Source: Actinomycetota bacterium (GTDB taxonomy: Bacteria > Actinomycetota > Thermoleophilia > Solirubrobacterales > 70-9). From it: a stretch of 8,359 bases of DNA. The position numbers were made by a program, and so were the translations under genes. The stretch is taken from the NCBI GenBank assembly GCA_018268695.1, contig JAFDWD010000607.1, positions 1 through 8,359 on the forward strand, read 5' to 3'. This document shows, in pieces, positions 1-7,435 of the stretch; positions within the stretch are counted from its first letter, which is position 1; every line of letters begins with the position of its first letter. The notes under the pieces were generated by a model. It was not told the origin of the DNA and did not search any database. It saw only the letters and a program-made list of their open reading frames with translations.

Positions 1-688
<688 letters not shown>

Positions 689-692
<4 letters not shown>

Positions 693-2071
693 CGGTCCGC
701 CGCCCCCACCGCCAGCACGATCAGGTCGTTGACGTTGGTCCCGGTCGGGCCGGTGTCGACCAGGTCGCCGAGCGCCGCCAGGGGCTCGGCCGAGCGATGC
801 GCGAGCAGCGCGTGGCGGAGGTCGAGCCCGAGCTCACGCGCGCGGGCGACGGTGGTGCCGTCGGCGACCGCGCCCGCCCACTCGGTGCCGCCGTCGGAGC
901 CGTCGGTGTCGATCATCACCGCCGCCACCGGGGCGCCCTCCAGCTCCAGCGCGGCGGCGATCGCCGCGTCCTGGTTGGGGCCGCCGGTGCCGAAGTCGGC
1001 GCCGGGACGCAGCGTCACCGCGGACTCGCCGCCGCAGGCGACGAGGACCACCGGGGCGGCGAAGGGGGTGCCCTCGGCGGCCGAGCCGCGGGCCAGGTTG
1101 GCGACCAGCCGACCGAGCTCGCGCGCCTCGCCCTCGAGGCTGGTCGAGAGCCGCACCGCCGGGATCCCCGCCCCTTCGGCCTCGAGGACCATCGCCTCGC
1201 AGGCGCCGTGGCCGGTGACCAGGAGCTCGGTGTGGACGAGCGCCGGATCGAGGAGCGGCGATTCGGCGGCGTCGGACTCGAGGTGGGCGCGGACCGACGC
1301 CGGCACCTCGTCCCAGAGCCCGTAGGCGGCGAGCACGGCGCGGGCGTCGGCGGCGCTCGAAGTGTCCTGGACGGTGGGGTCGGTGATCAGGTCGAGGACG
1401 TCGCCGGCGACGTCGGAGACGGTCAGGTTGACGACCCGGGCCGGCGCCGCGGCGGCCGCCAGTCGGCCCCCCTTGACCCGCGAGACGTGCTTGCGGACCG
1501 TGTTGATCTGGGCGATCGGCATGCCTGAGGCGAGCAGCAGCTGGTGCAGGGTGCGCTTGTCGGCGAGCGAGACGCCGTCCGGGGGAAGGCTGGCGAGCGC
1601 CGAGCTGCCGCCGGTGAAGCAGGCGAGGACGAGGTCCTCGGGGCCGAGGGGCTCGACCGCGGCCAGCAGGCGCTCGGCGACGGCGGCCGAGCGTGCGGTC
1701 GGCAGCGGGTGGTCGGCGACCATGACCTCGGTCGCCAGCGGCCCCGCCTCCTGATCGTGGCGGACGGCGACCAGGCTCGCGTCGAGGCGCTCGCCGAGGC
1801 GCGCCTCGAGCGCGGCGGCGATCGCCAGCGTCGCCTTCCCGGCGCCGACGACGACGACCTTCGACCCCTCGGCGAGGGGCAACTCGGTGGCGCCGACGCG
1901 GATCCCGTCCTCGGTCAGGGCGACCGCCTCGAGCGCCGCGCGCCCCGGGTCGCAGGCCGCGAGCCCGGCCTGGGCGACCTCCAGCGCGAGGCGCCGCAGG
2001 TCCCCCTGGCCGTGGCCCGCGAGGGCGTCGAGATTGCGCAGCCGCGGCGCCGGGATCGACGCCGCGCTCAC
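689..2071 (-). CDS. Glycerate 2-kinase, MOFRL/TtuD family, with divergent motifs
   Basis: This is a cytoplasmic sugar-acid kinase of the family that phosphorylates D-glycerate at C2 with ATP to give 2-phosphoglycerate. The 460 residues from the GTG at 2071 cover both domains. Near the N-terminus are GAGKA (76-80), FTGGSSA (152-158) and the NTVRKH...KGGRLA block (190-204). C-terminally come CGGES, an NQD segment and the MOFRL domain with DTDGSDG and [11 protein letters not shown] (about 440-450). Several positions differ from the family pattern as I know it: the usual SGPT after SDVxGD reads TDPT, and GGRNQE reads GGPNQD. The gene lies just after the enolase-like gene, whose substrate is this kinase's usual product, and its stop overlaps the ABC ATPase start by four bases. 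A TTG at 2098, overlapping the enolase end, is an alternative start giving 469 residues; neither start has a clear ribosome binding site. Older annotations call this family hydroxypyruvate reductase. Family is secure; exact substrate is open. Confidence 0.92.
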
Positions 2072-2087
2072 CGCCGGACCGGTCGGC

Positions 2088-3377
2088 TCAGGAGCCAACC
2101 GACACCGCCGCGCCGGCGAAGACGTCGCCCGGGTAGCTCGCCGTCTCGCCGAGCTCCTCGGCGATCCGGATCAGGCGGTTGTACTTCGCGGTCCGCTCAC
2201 CGCGGACCGGCGCCCCGGTCTTGATCTGGCCGGCGCCGAGGGCGACGGTGAGGTCGGCGATGATCGCGTCCTCGGTCTCCCCCGAGCGCTCCGAGACGAC
2301 CACCGTGTAGCCGTTGCGGTGCGCCATCTCGGCGGCGTCCATCGCCTCCGAGAGCGTGCCGATCTGGTTCACCTTCCAGAGCAGCGAATTGGCCGCGCCG
2401 ACCTCGAGGCCGCGCGCGAGGCGCTCCGGGTTCGTCGTGAACAGGTCGTCGCCGACGATCTGGATGCCGGAGGCCGCGGTCAGTGCCGCGAAGCCCTCGA
2501 AGTCGTTCTCGTCGAGCGGGTCCTCGATCGTCACCACGTCGAACTCGCGGATCAGGTCGAGGTAGAGCTCGATCATCCCGTCGCGGTCGCGGGTCTCGCC
2601 GGCCAGCGCGTAGGTCCCCGAGTCGGCGTCGTAGTAGTGGGTCGCGGCGCAGTCGAGCCCGTAGCGGAAGCGGCCCTCGAGGCCCGCCGCGGCGACCGCC
2701 TCGTGGAGCAGCCCGAGCGCCTCGCGCGGGTCGGAGATCGGCGGCGCGAAGCCACCCTCGTCGCCGGTGTTGAGGGCGACCTTGCCGTAGCGCGCGAGCA
2801 GGATCTCGGCCAGCGCGAGGTTCACCTCGGTGGAGATCTGCAGCGCCTCGAGGATCGATTCGGCGCCGACCGGCAGGATGATGAACTCCTGGAAGTCGAG
2901 GTCGTTGGAGGCGTGGCGACCGCCGTTGATCAGGTTGACCAGCGGCACCGGGAGGATGTGGGAGTTGGCGTTCAGCGCCTGGTAGAGCGGCAGGCCGGTG
3001 CTGGCCGCGGACGCGCGCGCGGCCGCCAGGGAGACGCCGAGGATCGCGTTGCCGCCGAGGCGGGACTTGTCGGCGGTGCCGTCGAGCTCGATCAGCCGGC
3101 GGTCGAGCTCGCGCTGGGTCGGCAGCTCCTCGCCGACCAGGGCGGCGGCGATCTCACCGGTCACGTTGGCGACCGCGTCGCGGACGCCGAAGCCGCCGAA
3201 GCGCTCGCCGCCGTCACGCAGCTCGGCCACCTCGTAGGCGCCGGTCGAGCGCCCGGAGGGCACGTCGGCGGTGGCGAGGGTGCCGTCGTCGAGGGCGATG
3301 TCGACCTGGACGGTCGGCAGGCCGCGGCATTCGAGCACCTCGCGGGCGTCGATCGCGGTGATCCTCGGGGCGCTCAT
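2088..3377 (-). CDS. eno: Enolase-family protein (phosphopyruvate hydratase paralogue) with altered active site
   Basis: Enolases dehydrate 2-phosphoglycerate to phosphoenolpyruvate using two Mg ions. The product is 429 residues, normal for the family. Most catalytic positions are kept: H155 in GGRHASND, E164 in QEF, E207 in GDEGGF, metal ligands D242, E285 and D310, the base K335 in LWKVNQIGTL, R364, and K386 in QIKTG. Striking differences are Glu363 where nearly all enolases have His (yeast H373; SERSGETED instead of SHRSGETED), Arg43 in the mobile loop (SGRSTG rather than SGASTG), RGLPT for RGNPT, ATHYY for ASEFY, and IEDP for IEDG. This looks like a specialised paralogue rather than the housekeeping enzyme; the symbol denotes the family only. 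The ATG at 3377 overlaps the GntR stop as ATGA and is preceded by AAGGAG eight bases away, which fixes the start. It sits between the regulator and a glycerate kinase, suggesting sequential action. Activity on 2-phosphoglycerate is plausible but unproven. Confidence 0.92.
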   Translation of the reverse strand: MSAPRITAIDAREVLECRGLPTVQVDIALDDGTLATADVPSGRSTGAYEVAELRDGGERFGGFGVRDAVANVTGEIAAALVGEELPTQRELDRRLIELDGTADKSRLGGNAILGVSLAAARASAASTGLPLYQALNANSHILPVPLVNLINGGRHASNDLDFQEFIILPVGAESILEALQISTEVNLALAEILLARYGKVALNTGDEGGFAPPISDPREALGLLHEAVAAAGLEGRFRYGLDCAATHYYDADSGTYALAGETRDRDGMIELYLDLIREFDVVTIEDPLDENDFEGFAALTAASGIQIVGDDLFTTNPERLARGLEVGAANSLLWKVNQIGTLSEAMDAAEMAHRNGYTVVVSERSGETEDAIIADLTVALGAGQIKTGAPVRGERTAKYNRLIRIAEELGETASYPGDVFAGAAVSVGS

Positions 3378-4093
3378 CGGTCGTTCTCCTTCCGGTCGGT
3401 GATGTCGGCGTAGGCGGCGTCGAGCGCCTTGATCTGGTTCGCGGCGGCCTCGTCGAGGTGGACGCGCCAGAGGCTCTCGGCGCGCTCGACGTCGCGGGAC
3501 TCGATCGCGGCGAGCAGCTCCTCGTGCTCGGCGGCCACCTCTTTCGGGTGGTCGTAGGCCGGCTGCAGCTGGACCATGCAGAGGACGATCTCCGACTGCA
3601 GGCCGTAGTAGGCGCGGACCAGCCGGGGCGAGCCGGCGGCGTCGATGATCGCCCGGTGGAAGGTCAGGTCGGGCTGGACCACATCCGACCACTGGGCCCT
3701 GGCGGAGAGGCCCTGCAGCTCGGCGACGGCCTCACGGGCGCCATCGGGGACGACGCCGGCCTCGATCGCCAGGCGGACCGCCTCGATCTCCAGCGCCGCG
3801 CGCAGCTTGAAGATGTCCTGGACGTCGTCTTCGGAGAAGACCGGGACGCTGACCCCGCGGTTGGGCTCGCGGCGCAGCAGGCCCTCGGCGATCAGGATCT
3901 GGGTCGCGGCGCGAAAGGAGTGGCGGGCGACGCCGAGGCGCTCGGCGAACTCGTTCTCGCGCAGGCGGGCGCCCGGGGCGAGGTCGCCGTTCAGGATCAG
4001 CTCGCGGATCGCGTTGGCGGCCGCCTCGACGGTCGATACGGTCGCGATCCGTACTTCATCGGGAGGACTGGGGATCTCAATCGTTTTTTGCAT
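3374..4093 (-). CDS. GntR-family transcriptional regulator, FCD (FadR C-terminal) subfamily
   Basis: This is a DNA-binding regulator of 239 residues. The N-terminal winged helix-turn-helix spans about 20-85 (AANAIRELI, GARLRENEFAERLGVARHS, EGLLRREPNRG). The C-terminal helical FCD effector domain covers about 90-225, with the metal/ligand residues D142 and H146 (PDLTFHR), H190 (AAEHEE) and H212 (RVHLDE). FCD regulators usually bind small carboxylic acids or their metal complexes and repress the adjacent catabolic operon. The recognition helix reads RHSFRAA where RTPVREA is most usual. It is first in the minus-strand operon and diverges from an aminotransferase across roughly 40 AT-rich bases, so it likely controls both directions and itself. 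The ATG at 4093 lacks a Shine-Dalgarno sequence but has a -10-like AATAAT seven bases upstream, consistent with a leaderless transcript. The open frame continues antisense into the aminotransferase gene, but that extension is not credible. The effector is unknown. Confidence 0.95.
   Translation of the reverse strand: MQKTIEIPSPPDEVRIATVSTVEAAANAIRELILNGDLAPGARLRENEFAERLGVARHSFRAATQILIAEGLLRREPNRGVSVPVFSEDDVQDIFKLRAALEIEAVRLAIEAGVVPDGAREAVAELQGLSARAQWSDVVQPDLTFHRAIIDAAGSPRLVRAYYGLQSEIVLCMVQLQPAYDHPKEVAAEHEELLAAIESRDVERAESLWRVHLDEAAANQIKALDAAYADITDRKENDR
3386..3391 (-). promoter_or_regulatory. Ribosome binding site of the enolase-like gene
   Basis: The minus strand reads AAGGAG eight bases before the ATG at 3377. 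It lies within the last codons of the GntR gene. It decides the enolase start against the much longer open frame that continues upstream through the regulator in another frame. Confidence 0.8.
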
Positions 4094-4129
4094 GTGTTGG
4101 ATTATTCCACAATTTGACAAGATGGGGAA
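4094..4129. promoter_or_regulatory. Divergent promoter/operator region between GntR gene and aminotransferase
   Basis: This short AT-rich stretch interrupts otherwise very GC-rich coding DNA. It contains an imperfect palindrome with core GGATTATTCC (4099-4108; eight of ten positions symmetric), flanked by TGTT and ACAA, which is a reasonable candidate operator for the adjacent GntR/FCD protein. On the minus strand the core contains AATAAT (4101-4106), a five-of-six match to a -10 box seven bases from the GntR ATG. On the plus strand CACAAT (4108-4113) could be a weak -10 for the aminotransferase. No convincing -35 boxes are seen. The operator role is inferred from position and symmetry only. 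Confidence 0.5.
4124..4128 (+). promoter_or_regulatory. Ribosome binding site of the aminotransferase gene
   Basis: GGGGA lies four bases before the ATG at 4133 but only one base before the tandem ATG at 4130. Spacing therefore favours the second ATG as the start. Confidence 0.5.
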
Positions 4130-4132
4130 ATG

Positions 4133-5476
4133 ATGAATCCACGAGTGACCGAACTGACCAACCGTGAGCTCGACCGTTTTGCCGCATCGCACCGGCGATC
4201 GGGGGAGCTCCGAGAGGCCGCCGAAGGGGCGCTTCTCTCCGGCGTGCCGATGAACTGGATGACGCGCTGGCCGGGGGCCTGGCCGGTCGTCTTCGAGACC
4301 GCCTCGGGCGCCGAGCTGACCGACGTCGACGGCAACTCCTACGTCGACTTCTGCCTCGGCGACACCGGCGCGATGGCGGGTCACTCCCCCGCCCCGACGG
4401 TCGCCGCGGCGGCGGCCCGGATGGAGGACGGGATCACGACGATGCTGCCGAGCGAGGACGCCGGGCCGCTGGGCGAGGAGATGTCGCGGCGCTTCGGGCT
4501 GCGCCACTGGCAGTTCAGCCTCACCGCGAGCGACGCCAACCGCTTCGCCCTGCGCCTCTGCCGAGAGATCACCGGACGGCCGAAGATCCTCGTCTTCAAC
4601 CACTGCTATCACGGGTCGGTCGACGAGACGGTGGCGACGCTGGACGCCGAGGGGCACGCGGCGCCGCGGGTCGGCAACGTCGGCCCGCCGGTGCCGATCT
4701 CCGAGACGACGCGGGTGGTCGAGTGGAACGACGCCGCGGCGCTGGAGCGTGAGCTCGCCCACGGCGACGTCGCCTGCGTGCTGGCCGAGCCGGCGCTGAC
4801 CAACATCGGCATCGTGCTGGCCGACGACGGCTTCCACGCGAAGATGCGGGAGCTGACCCGGGCCGCCGGGGCGCTGCTGATCATCGACGAGACCCACACG
4901 CTCTGCTGCGGGCCGGGCGGCTACACGCGGGCCGAGGGGCTCGATCCGGACCTGATGACGATCGGCAAGGCGATCGCGGGCGGCGTGCCGATCGGGGCCT
5001 ATGGGATGACCGACGAGGTCGCCGAGCAGGTGCTGTCGAAGACGATCTGGGAGGCGGCCGACGTCGGCGGGGTCGGCGGCACGCTGGCCGGCAACGCGCT
5101 GTCGCTGGCGGCGGCGCGGGCGACCCTCGCCGAGGTGCTGACCGAGGAGGCCTTCGAGCGGATGATCGCCCTCGGCGAACGCTTCGCGGCGGGCTGCGAC
5201 GAGGTGATCGCCGAGTTCGGGCTGCCCTGGACGGCGACCCGCCTCGGCTGCCGGGTCGAGTACATGTTCAGCCCGACGCCGCCGCGGAACGGCGGCGAGG
5301 CCGCGGCGGCCTTCGACACCCCGCTCGACGCCCTCCTACACCTCTTCATGCTGAACCGCGGGATCCTGATGACCCCGTTCCACATGATGGCCCTGATGTC
5401 CCCGGCGACGACCGAGACCGACGTCGACGCCCACACCGGCGCCCTGCGCCAGTTCGCGAACGAGCTGACCGGGTAG
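4133..5476 (+). CDS. Class III PLP-dependent aminotransferase (glutamate-1-semialdehyde 2,1-aminomutase-like)
   Basis: This is a fold-type I, PLP-dependent enzyme of 447 residues, close to the usual length for class III aminotransferases. Counting from the ATG at 4133, visible elements are the N-terminal DVDGNSYVDF (64-73), CYHGSVDE (158-165), the cofactor Asp in IIDETHT (D252), the Schiff-base lysine in MTIGKAIAGG (K279) and GGTLAGN (315-321). The order resembles HemL-type aminomutases and beta-amino-acid transaminases. The phosphate-binding loop, usually NSGTEA, reads TASDAN (131-136), so it belongs to a divergent subfamily, and a role in haem synthesis is unlikely. Its divergent position next to a GntR regulator and opposite a kinase/enolase/transporter operon suggests that it deaminates the imported compound, for instance a beta- or omega-amino acid; this is inference. 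A second ATG at 4130 is immediately upstream, but the GGGGA spacing favours 4133. The amino donor and acceptor cannot be read from sequence. Confidence 0.92.
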   Translation: MNPRVTELTNRELDRFAASHRRSGELREAAEGALLSGVPMNWMTRWPGAWPVVFETASGAELTDVDGNSYVDFCLGDTGAMAGHSPAPTVAAAAARMEDGITTMLPSEDAGPLGEEMSRRFGLRHWQFSLTASDANRFALRLCREITGRPKILVFNHCYHGSVDETVATLDAEGHAAPRVGNVGPPVPISETTRVVEWNDAAALERELAHGDVACVLAEPALTNIGIVLADDGFHAKMRELTRAAGALLIIDETHTLCCGPGGYTRAEGLDPDLMTIGKAIAGGVPIGAYGMTDEVAEQVLSKTIWEAADVGGVGGTLAGNALSLAAARATLAEVLTEEAFERMIALGERFAAGCDEVIAEFGLPWTATRLGCRVEYMFSPTPPRNGGEAAAAFDTPLDALLHLFMLNRGILMTPFHMMALMSPATTETDVDAHTGALRQFANELTG

Positions 5477-5481
5477 ACGAT

Positions 5482-5501
5482 GCACCCGTGAGGGTGTTTT
5501 T
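5482..5501 (+). terminator. Short GNRA-loop hairpin followed by a T-run (possible intrinsic terminator)
   Basis: CACCC (5483-5487) pairs perfectly with GGGTG (5492-5496) across a GTGA tetraloop of the stable GNRA class. TTTTT follows at 5497-5501, and an extra G-T pair can close the base. It sits seven bases after the aminotransferase stop. The stem is short, and the hairpin contains the predicted GTG start of the next gene in its loop, so it could act as a weak terminator, a translational switch, or be coincidence. Confidence 0.35.
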
Positions 5502-6066
5502 CTTCAGCGTCGCGATCGCGCTCGCCATTGCCGTCGCCGGGTGTGGCGGCGGGGGATCAACCATGACCTCCGCCCCGCCCCCGTCGCGCGGGATCAAAGG
5601 CGAAAACCCGACCGAAGAAGCGGCGACGAGCGCGCATATCTCCCCCTCCGACTGCGCCGCCCTGGGGAAGCTCGCCGAAGAACGGCTCGGGGCGAAGCTG
5701 TCCCGCCACTCGATCCCCAAACCGCCGCTCTCACGCTGCCGGCTCGAAGGCCCCGGCACCTCGATCAACGTCTACCTCGACAGCGGCTTCGCGGCCAATC
5801 AGCGGTACTACAACCGGATCGAGGAGACGGTCCAGTTCAACGCTCCCGATCCGCGGAAGGTGCCCCACCCGGTGGCCCACGTCGGCGAAAAGTCCGCCTA
5901 CAACTCGGCGGCGAGCTGGATCCCAAACCTGCGCTCGCTGCTCGCCGTGCGCGGCAACCGCTGGCTCACGGTGACGATCTCGGTCAAGGGCAAGACCGAC
6001 CGCGAGTTGCGCGACGAAGCGGCCGTCCTGGCACGCGCGGGGTTCAGGCTCACCGCGATGGGGTAG
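5488..6066 (+). CDS. Predicted lipoprotein of unknown function
   Basis: I do not recognise a named family. The 192-residue product begins with a short signal peptide: Arg2, then a hydrophobic stretch (about 3-17) ending in a lipobox V-A-G-C with the lipidated cysteine at residue 19. A glycine/serine/proline-rich linker to about residue 48 follows. The mature globular part holds two further cysteines (C56 and C84) that could form a disulfide, then a strand-rich segment (SINVYLDSG, WLTVTISVKG) and a C-terminal helix (DRELRDEAAVLARAG). This layout resembles small actinobacterial surface lipoproteins such as the DUF3558 type, but the similarity is impressionistic. The protein is expected on the outer face of the cytoplasmic membrane. 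It lies 11 bases after the aminotransferase and 10 bases before a dehydrogenase gene, so it could be co-transcribed. The GTG start has no clear Shine-Dalgarno and lies in a hairpin loop; the nearby ATG at 5480 is stopped after three codons. Confidence 0.75.
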   Translation: MRVFFFSVAIALAIAVAGCGGGGSTMTSAPPPSRGIKGENPTEEAATSAHISPSDCAALGKLAEERLGAKLSRHSIPKPPLSRCRLEGPGTSINVYLDSGFAANQRYYNRIEETVQFNAPDPRKVPHPVAHVGEKSAYNSAASWIPNLRSLLAVRGNRWLTVTISVKGKTDRELRDEAAVLARAGFRLTAMG

Positions 6067-6076
6067 AACTTCAGCT

Positions 6077-6997
6077 GTGCCACGCGCGGTCCAATTCGAC
6101 GAGTACGGGGGCCTCGACGTCCTCAGCGTCCGCGAGGTCGAGCTGAGGGAGCTCGGCAAAGAAGACGTCCTGGTCGAGGTCAAGGCAGCCGGCATCAACC
6201 CGGGCGAGGCGTCGATCCGCAAGGGCCTGCTGGCGGACGTATGGCCGTCGACCTTCCCCTCCGGGGAGGGCTCGGACCTGGCAGGCGTGGTCAAGGAGGT
6301 CGGGATCGACGTCACCGGCTTCGCGCCCGGCGACGAGGTGCTCGGCTGGAGCGAGGAGCGTTCCAGCCATGCGGAGGAGGTCGTCGTCCCGGCCGAGCAG
6401 CTGGTCCGCAAACCCGCCGCCCTTGGCTGGCCCGAGGCCGGGGCGCTCTTCGTCGTCGGCGTCACCGCCTTCGCCGCGGTGCGCGCGGTCGACGTCTCCG
6501 CGGGCGACACGGTCGTCGTCTCCGCCGCCGCCGGTGGGGTCGGCACGGTCGTCGTCCAGCTCCTCAAGGCGAACGGCGCGAACGTCGTCGGACTCGCCTC
6601 CGAGGACCACCACGACTGGCTGCGCGCCAAGGGCGTCACCCCGGTCACCTATGGCGAGGGAGCGCTCCAGCGCATCGTCGACGCGACGCCCGACGGCATC
6701 GACGCCTTCATCGACCTCTTCGGCCCCGACTACATCGACCTCGCCCTCCAGCTCGACCTGCCGCCGGAGAAGATCGAGACGATCATCTCCTTCGAGCGCG
6801 CCGCCGAAGTGGGCGCCAAGGCCGAGGGCTCGAGCACCGCAAGCACCCCCGAGGTCCTCGGCGAGATGGCCGAACTGGTCGCCGTCGGGAAGATCGAGAT
6901 CCCGATCGCCGCCGAGTACCCCCTCGACGAAGTGCGCGAGGCCTTCGAACAGCTCGAAGACCGCCACACCCTCGGCAAGATCGTCCTCATTCCCTAA
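6077..6997 (+). CDS. MDR-family NADP-dependent oxidoreductase, quinone oxidoreductase-like
   Basis: This is a zinc-free medium-chain dehydrogenase/reductase of 306 residues, expected to be cytosolic and to reduce quinones, enones or similar compounds with NAD(P)H. The N-terminal GroES-like domain covers about 1-120 (KAAGINPGEASIRKG 36-50, GSDLAGVV 65-72, GFAPGDEVLGW 81-91). The Rossmann domain follows with the nucleotide-binding AAAGGVGTVVVQLLKANGA (150-168). The C-terminus returns to the catalytic domain with YPLDEVREAFEQLEDRHTLGKIVL. No zinc-binding Cys/His set is present, matching the QOR group. GTG at 6077, ten bases after the lipoprotein stop, is the natural start because the sequence begins MPRAVQFDEYG as usual for the family. 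Its stop overlaps the convergent cupin gene stop within CTAA. Nothing ties it specifically to the upstream catabolic genes, so substrate and pathway are unknown. Confidence 0.93.
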   Translation: MPRAVQFDEYGGLDVLSVREVELRELGKEDVLVEVKAAGINPGEASIRKGLLADVWPSTFPSGEGSDLAGVVKEVGIDVTGFAPGDEVLGWSEERSSHAEEVVVPAEQLVRKPAALGWPEAGALFVVGVTAFAAVRAVDVSAGDTVVVSAAAGGVGTVVVQLLKANGANVVGLASEDHHDWLRAKGVTPVTYGEGALQRIVDATPDGIDAFIDLFGPDYIDLALQLDLPPEKIETIISFERAAEVGAKAEGSSTASTPEVLGEMAELVAVGKIEIPIAAEYPLDEVREAFEQLEDRHTLGKIVLIP

Positions 6998-7407
6998 CGG
7001 GTCTGCTTCGCCTCCGGCGAGGCCTCCCAGAAGTCCTCGATCTTCGTCGCGTCGCGGTGGCCGGAGACGGAGACGGCCCAGATCTCGACCGGCTCGTCGC
7101 CCTCGTTGCGGTGCGAGCGCGGCGTTCCCGGGGAGACGCGGACGACGGCGGGTGCGGTGACCTTCTCGACGTGGTCGTCGCAGCGGAAGGTGGCGGTGCC
7201 TTTGGCGACGAGGTAGAGCTCCTCGACCTCGGAGTGGGTGTGGCCGGTGCCCTGTTCGAAGTCCGAATGCGGTGGGACGCGGATCAGCGTCACCGCGAGC
7301 TGCTCGGCGCCGAGGGCGCCGGTGAGGCGGCGGAACTCGCCGGGGACGTCGGTTCCCGCGTACGGATCGTCGACGTCGTCGGCGCGGACTATGGCGAAGC
7401 CTGGCAT
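6994..7407 (-). CDS. Small cupin-domain protein (cupin A)
   Basis: This is a single-domain cupin of 137 residues forming a six-stranded double-stranded beta-helix type barrel. Cupin motif 1 reads GTGHTHSEVEELYLVAKG, with metal ligands H56, H58 and E62 or E63. Motif 2 reads RVSPGTPRSHRNEGDEP, with the third histidine H99 in place. A divalent metal site therefore looks complete. Small stand-alone cupins include dioxygenases, isomerases and binding proteins, and the sequence does not choose between them. It is the last gene of a minus-strand run after a second cupin (28-base gap) and gnd. No strong Shine-Dalgarno precedes the ATG. Its stop codon overlaps that of the convergent oxidoreductase gene, leaving no space for a terminator between them. 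Confidence 0.9.
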   Translation of the reverse strand: MPGFAIVRADDVDDPYAGTDVPGEFRRLTGALGAEQLAVTLIRVPPHSDFEQGTGHTHSEVEELYLVAKGTATFRCDDHVEKVTAPAVVRVSPGTPRSHRNEGDEPVEIWAVSVSGHRDATKIEDFWEASPEAKQTR

Positions 7408-7435
7408 GGGGTCGGTGTACCCGGGGCGCGTCCGG

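Noticed and set aside
1887..3413. Long plus-strand open frame of about 508 codons antisense to the enolase-like gene and the kinase
   Set aside because: The translation is low-complexity, Arg/Gly/Ala-rich and shows no family motifs. It lies opposite genes with clear catalytic motifs and is a typical GC-rich shadow frame.
3378..3692. N-terminal extension of the enolase-like frame up to 3692
   Set aside because: It overlaps the FCD domain of the GntR gene in another frame, has no enolase homology, and the ATG at 3377 has a good ribosome binding site and gives the normal family N-terminus.
4114..4119. TTGACA, a perfect -35 hexamer on the plus strand
   Set aside because: It lies only 13 bases before the aminotransferase ATG, so a matching -10 would fall inside the coding region.
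4094..4897. N-terminal extension of the GntR frame up to 4897
   Set aside because: It runs antisense through the aminotransferase and lacks motifs; the ATG at 4093 gives a standard-length GntR/FCD protein.
7010..7023. Perfect hairpin GCCTC-CGGC-GAGGC near the oxidoreductase/cupin junction
   Set aside because: It lies inside the cupin A coding region, no T-run follows on either strand, and short GC stems are expected by chance at this base composition.
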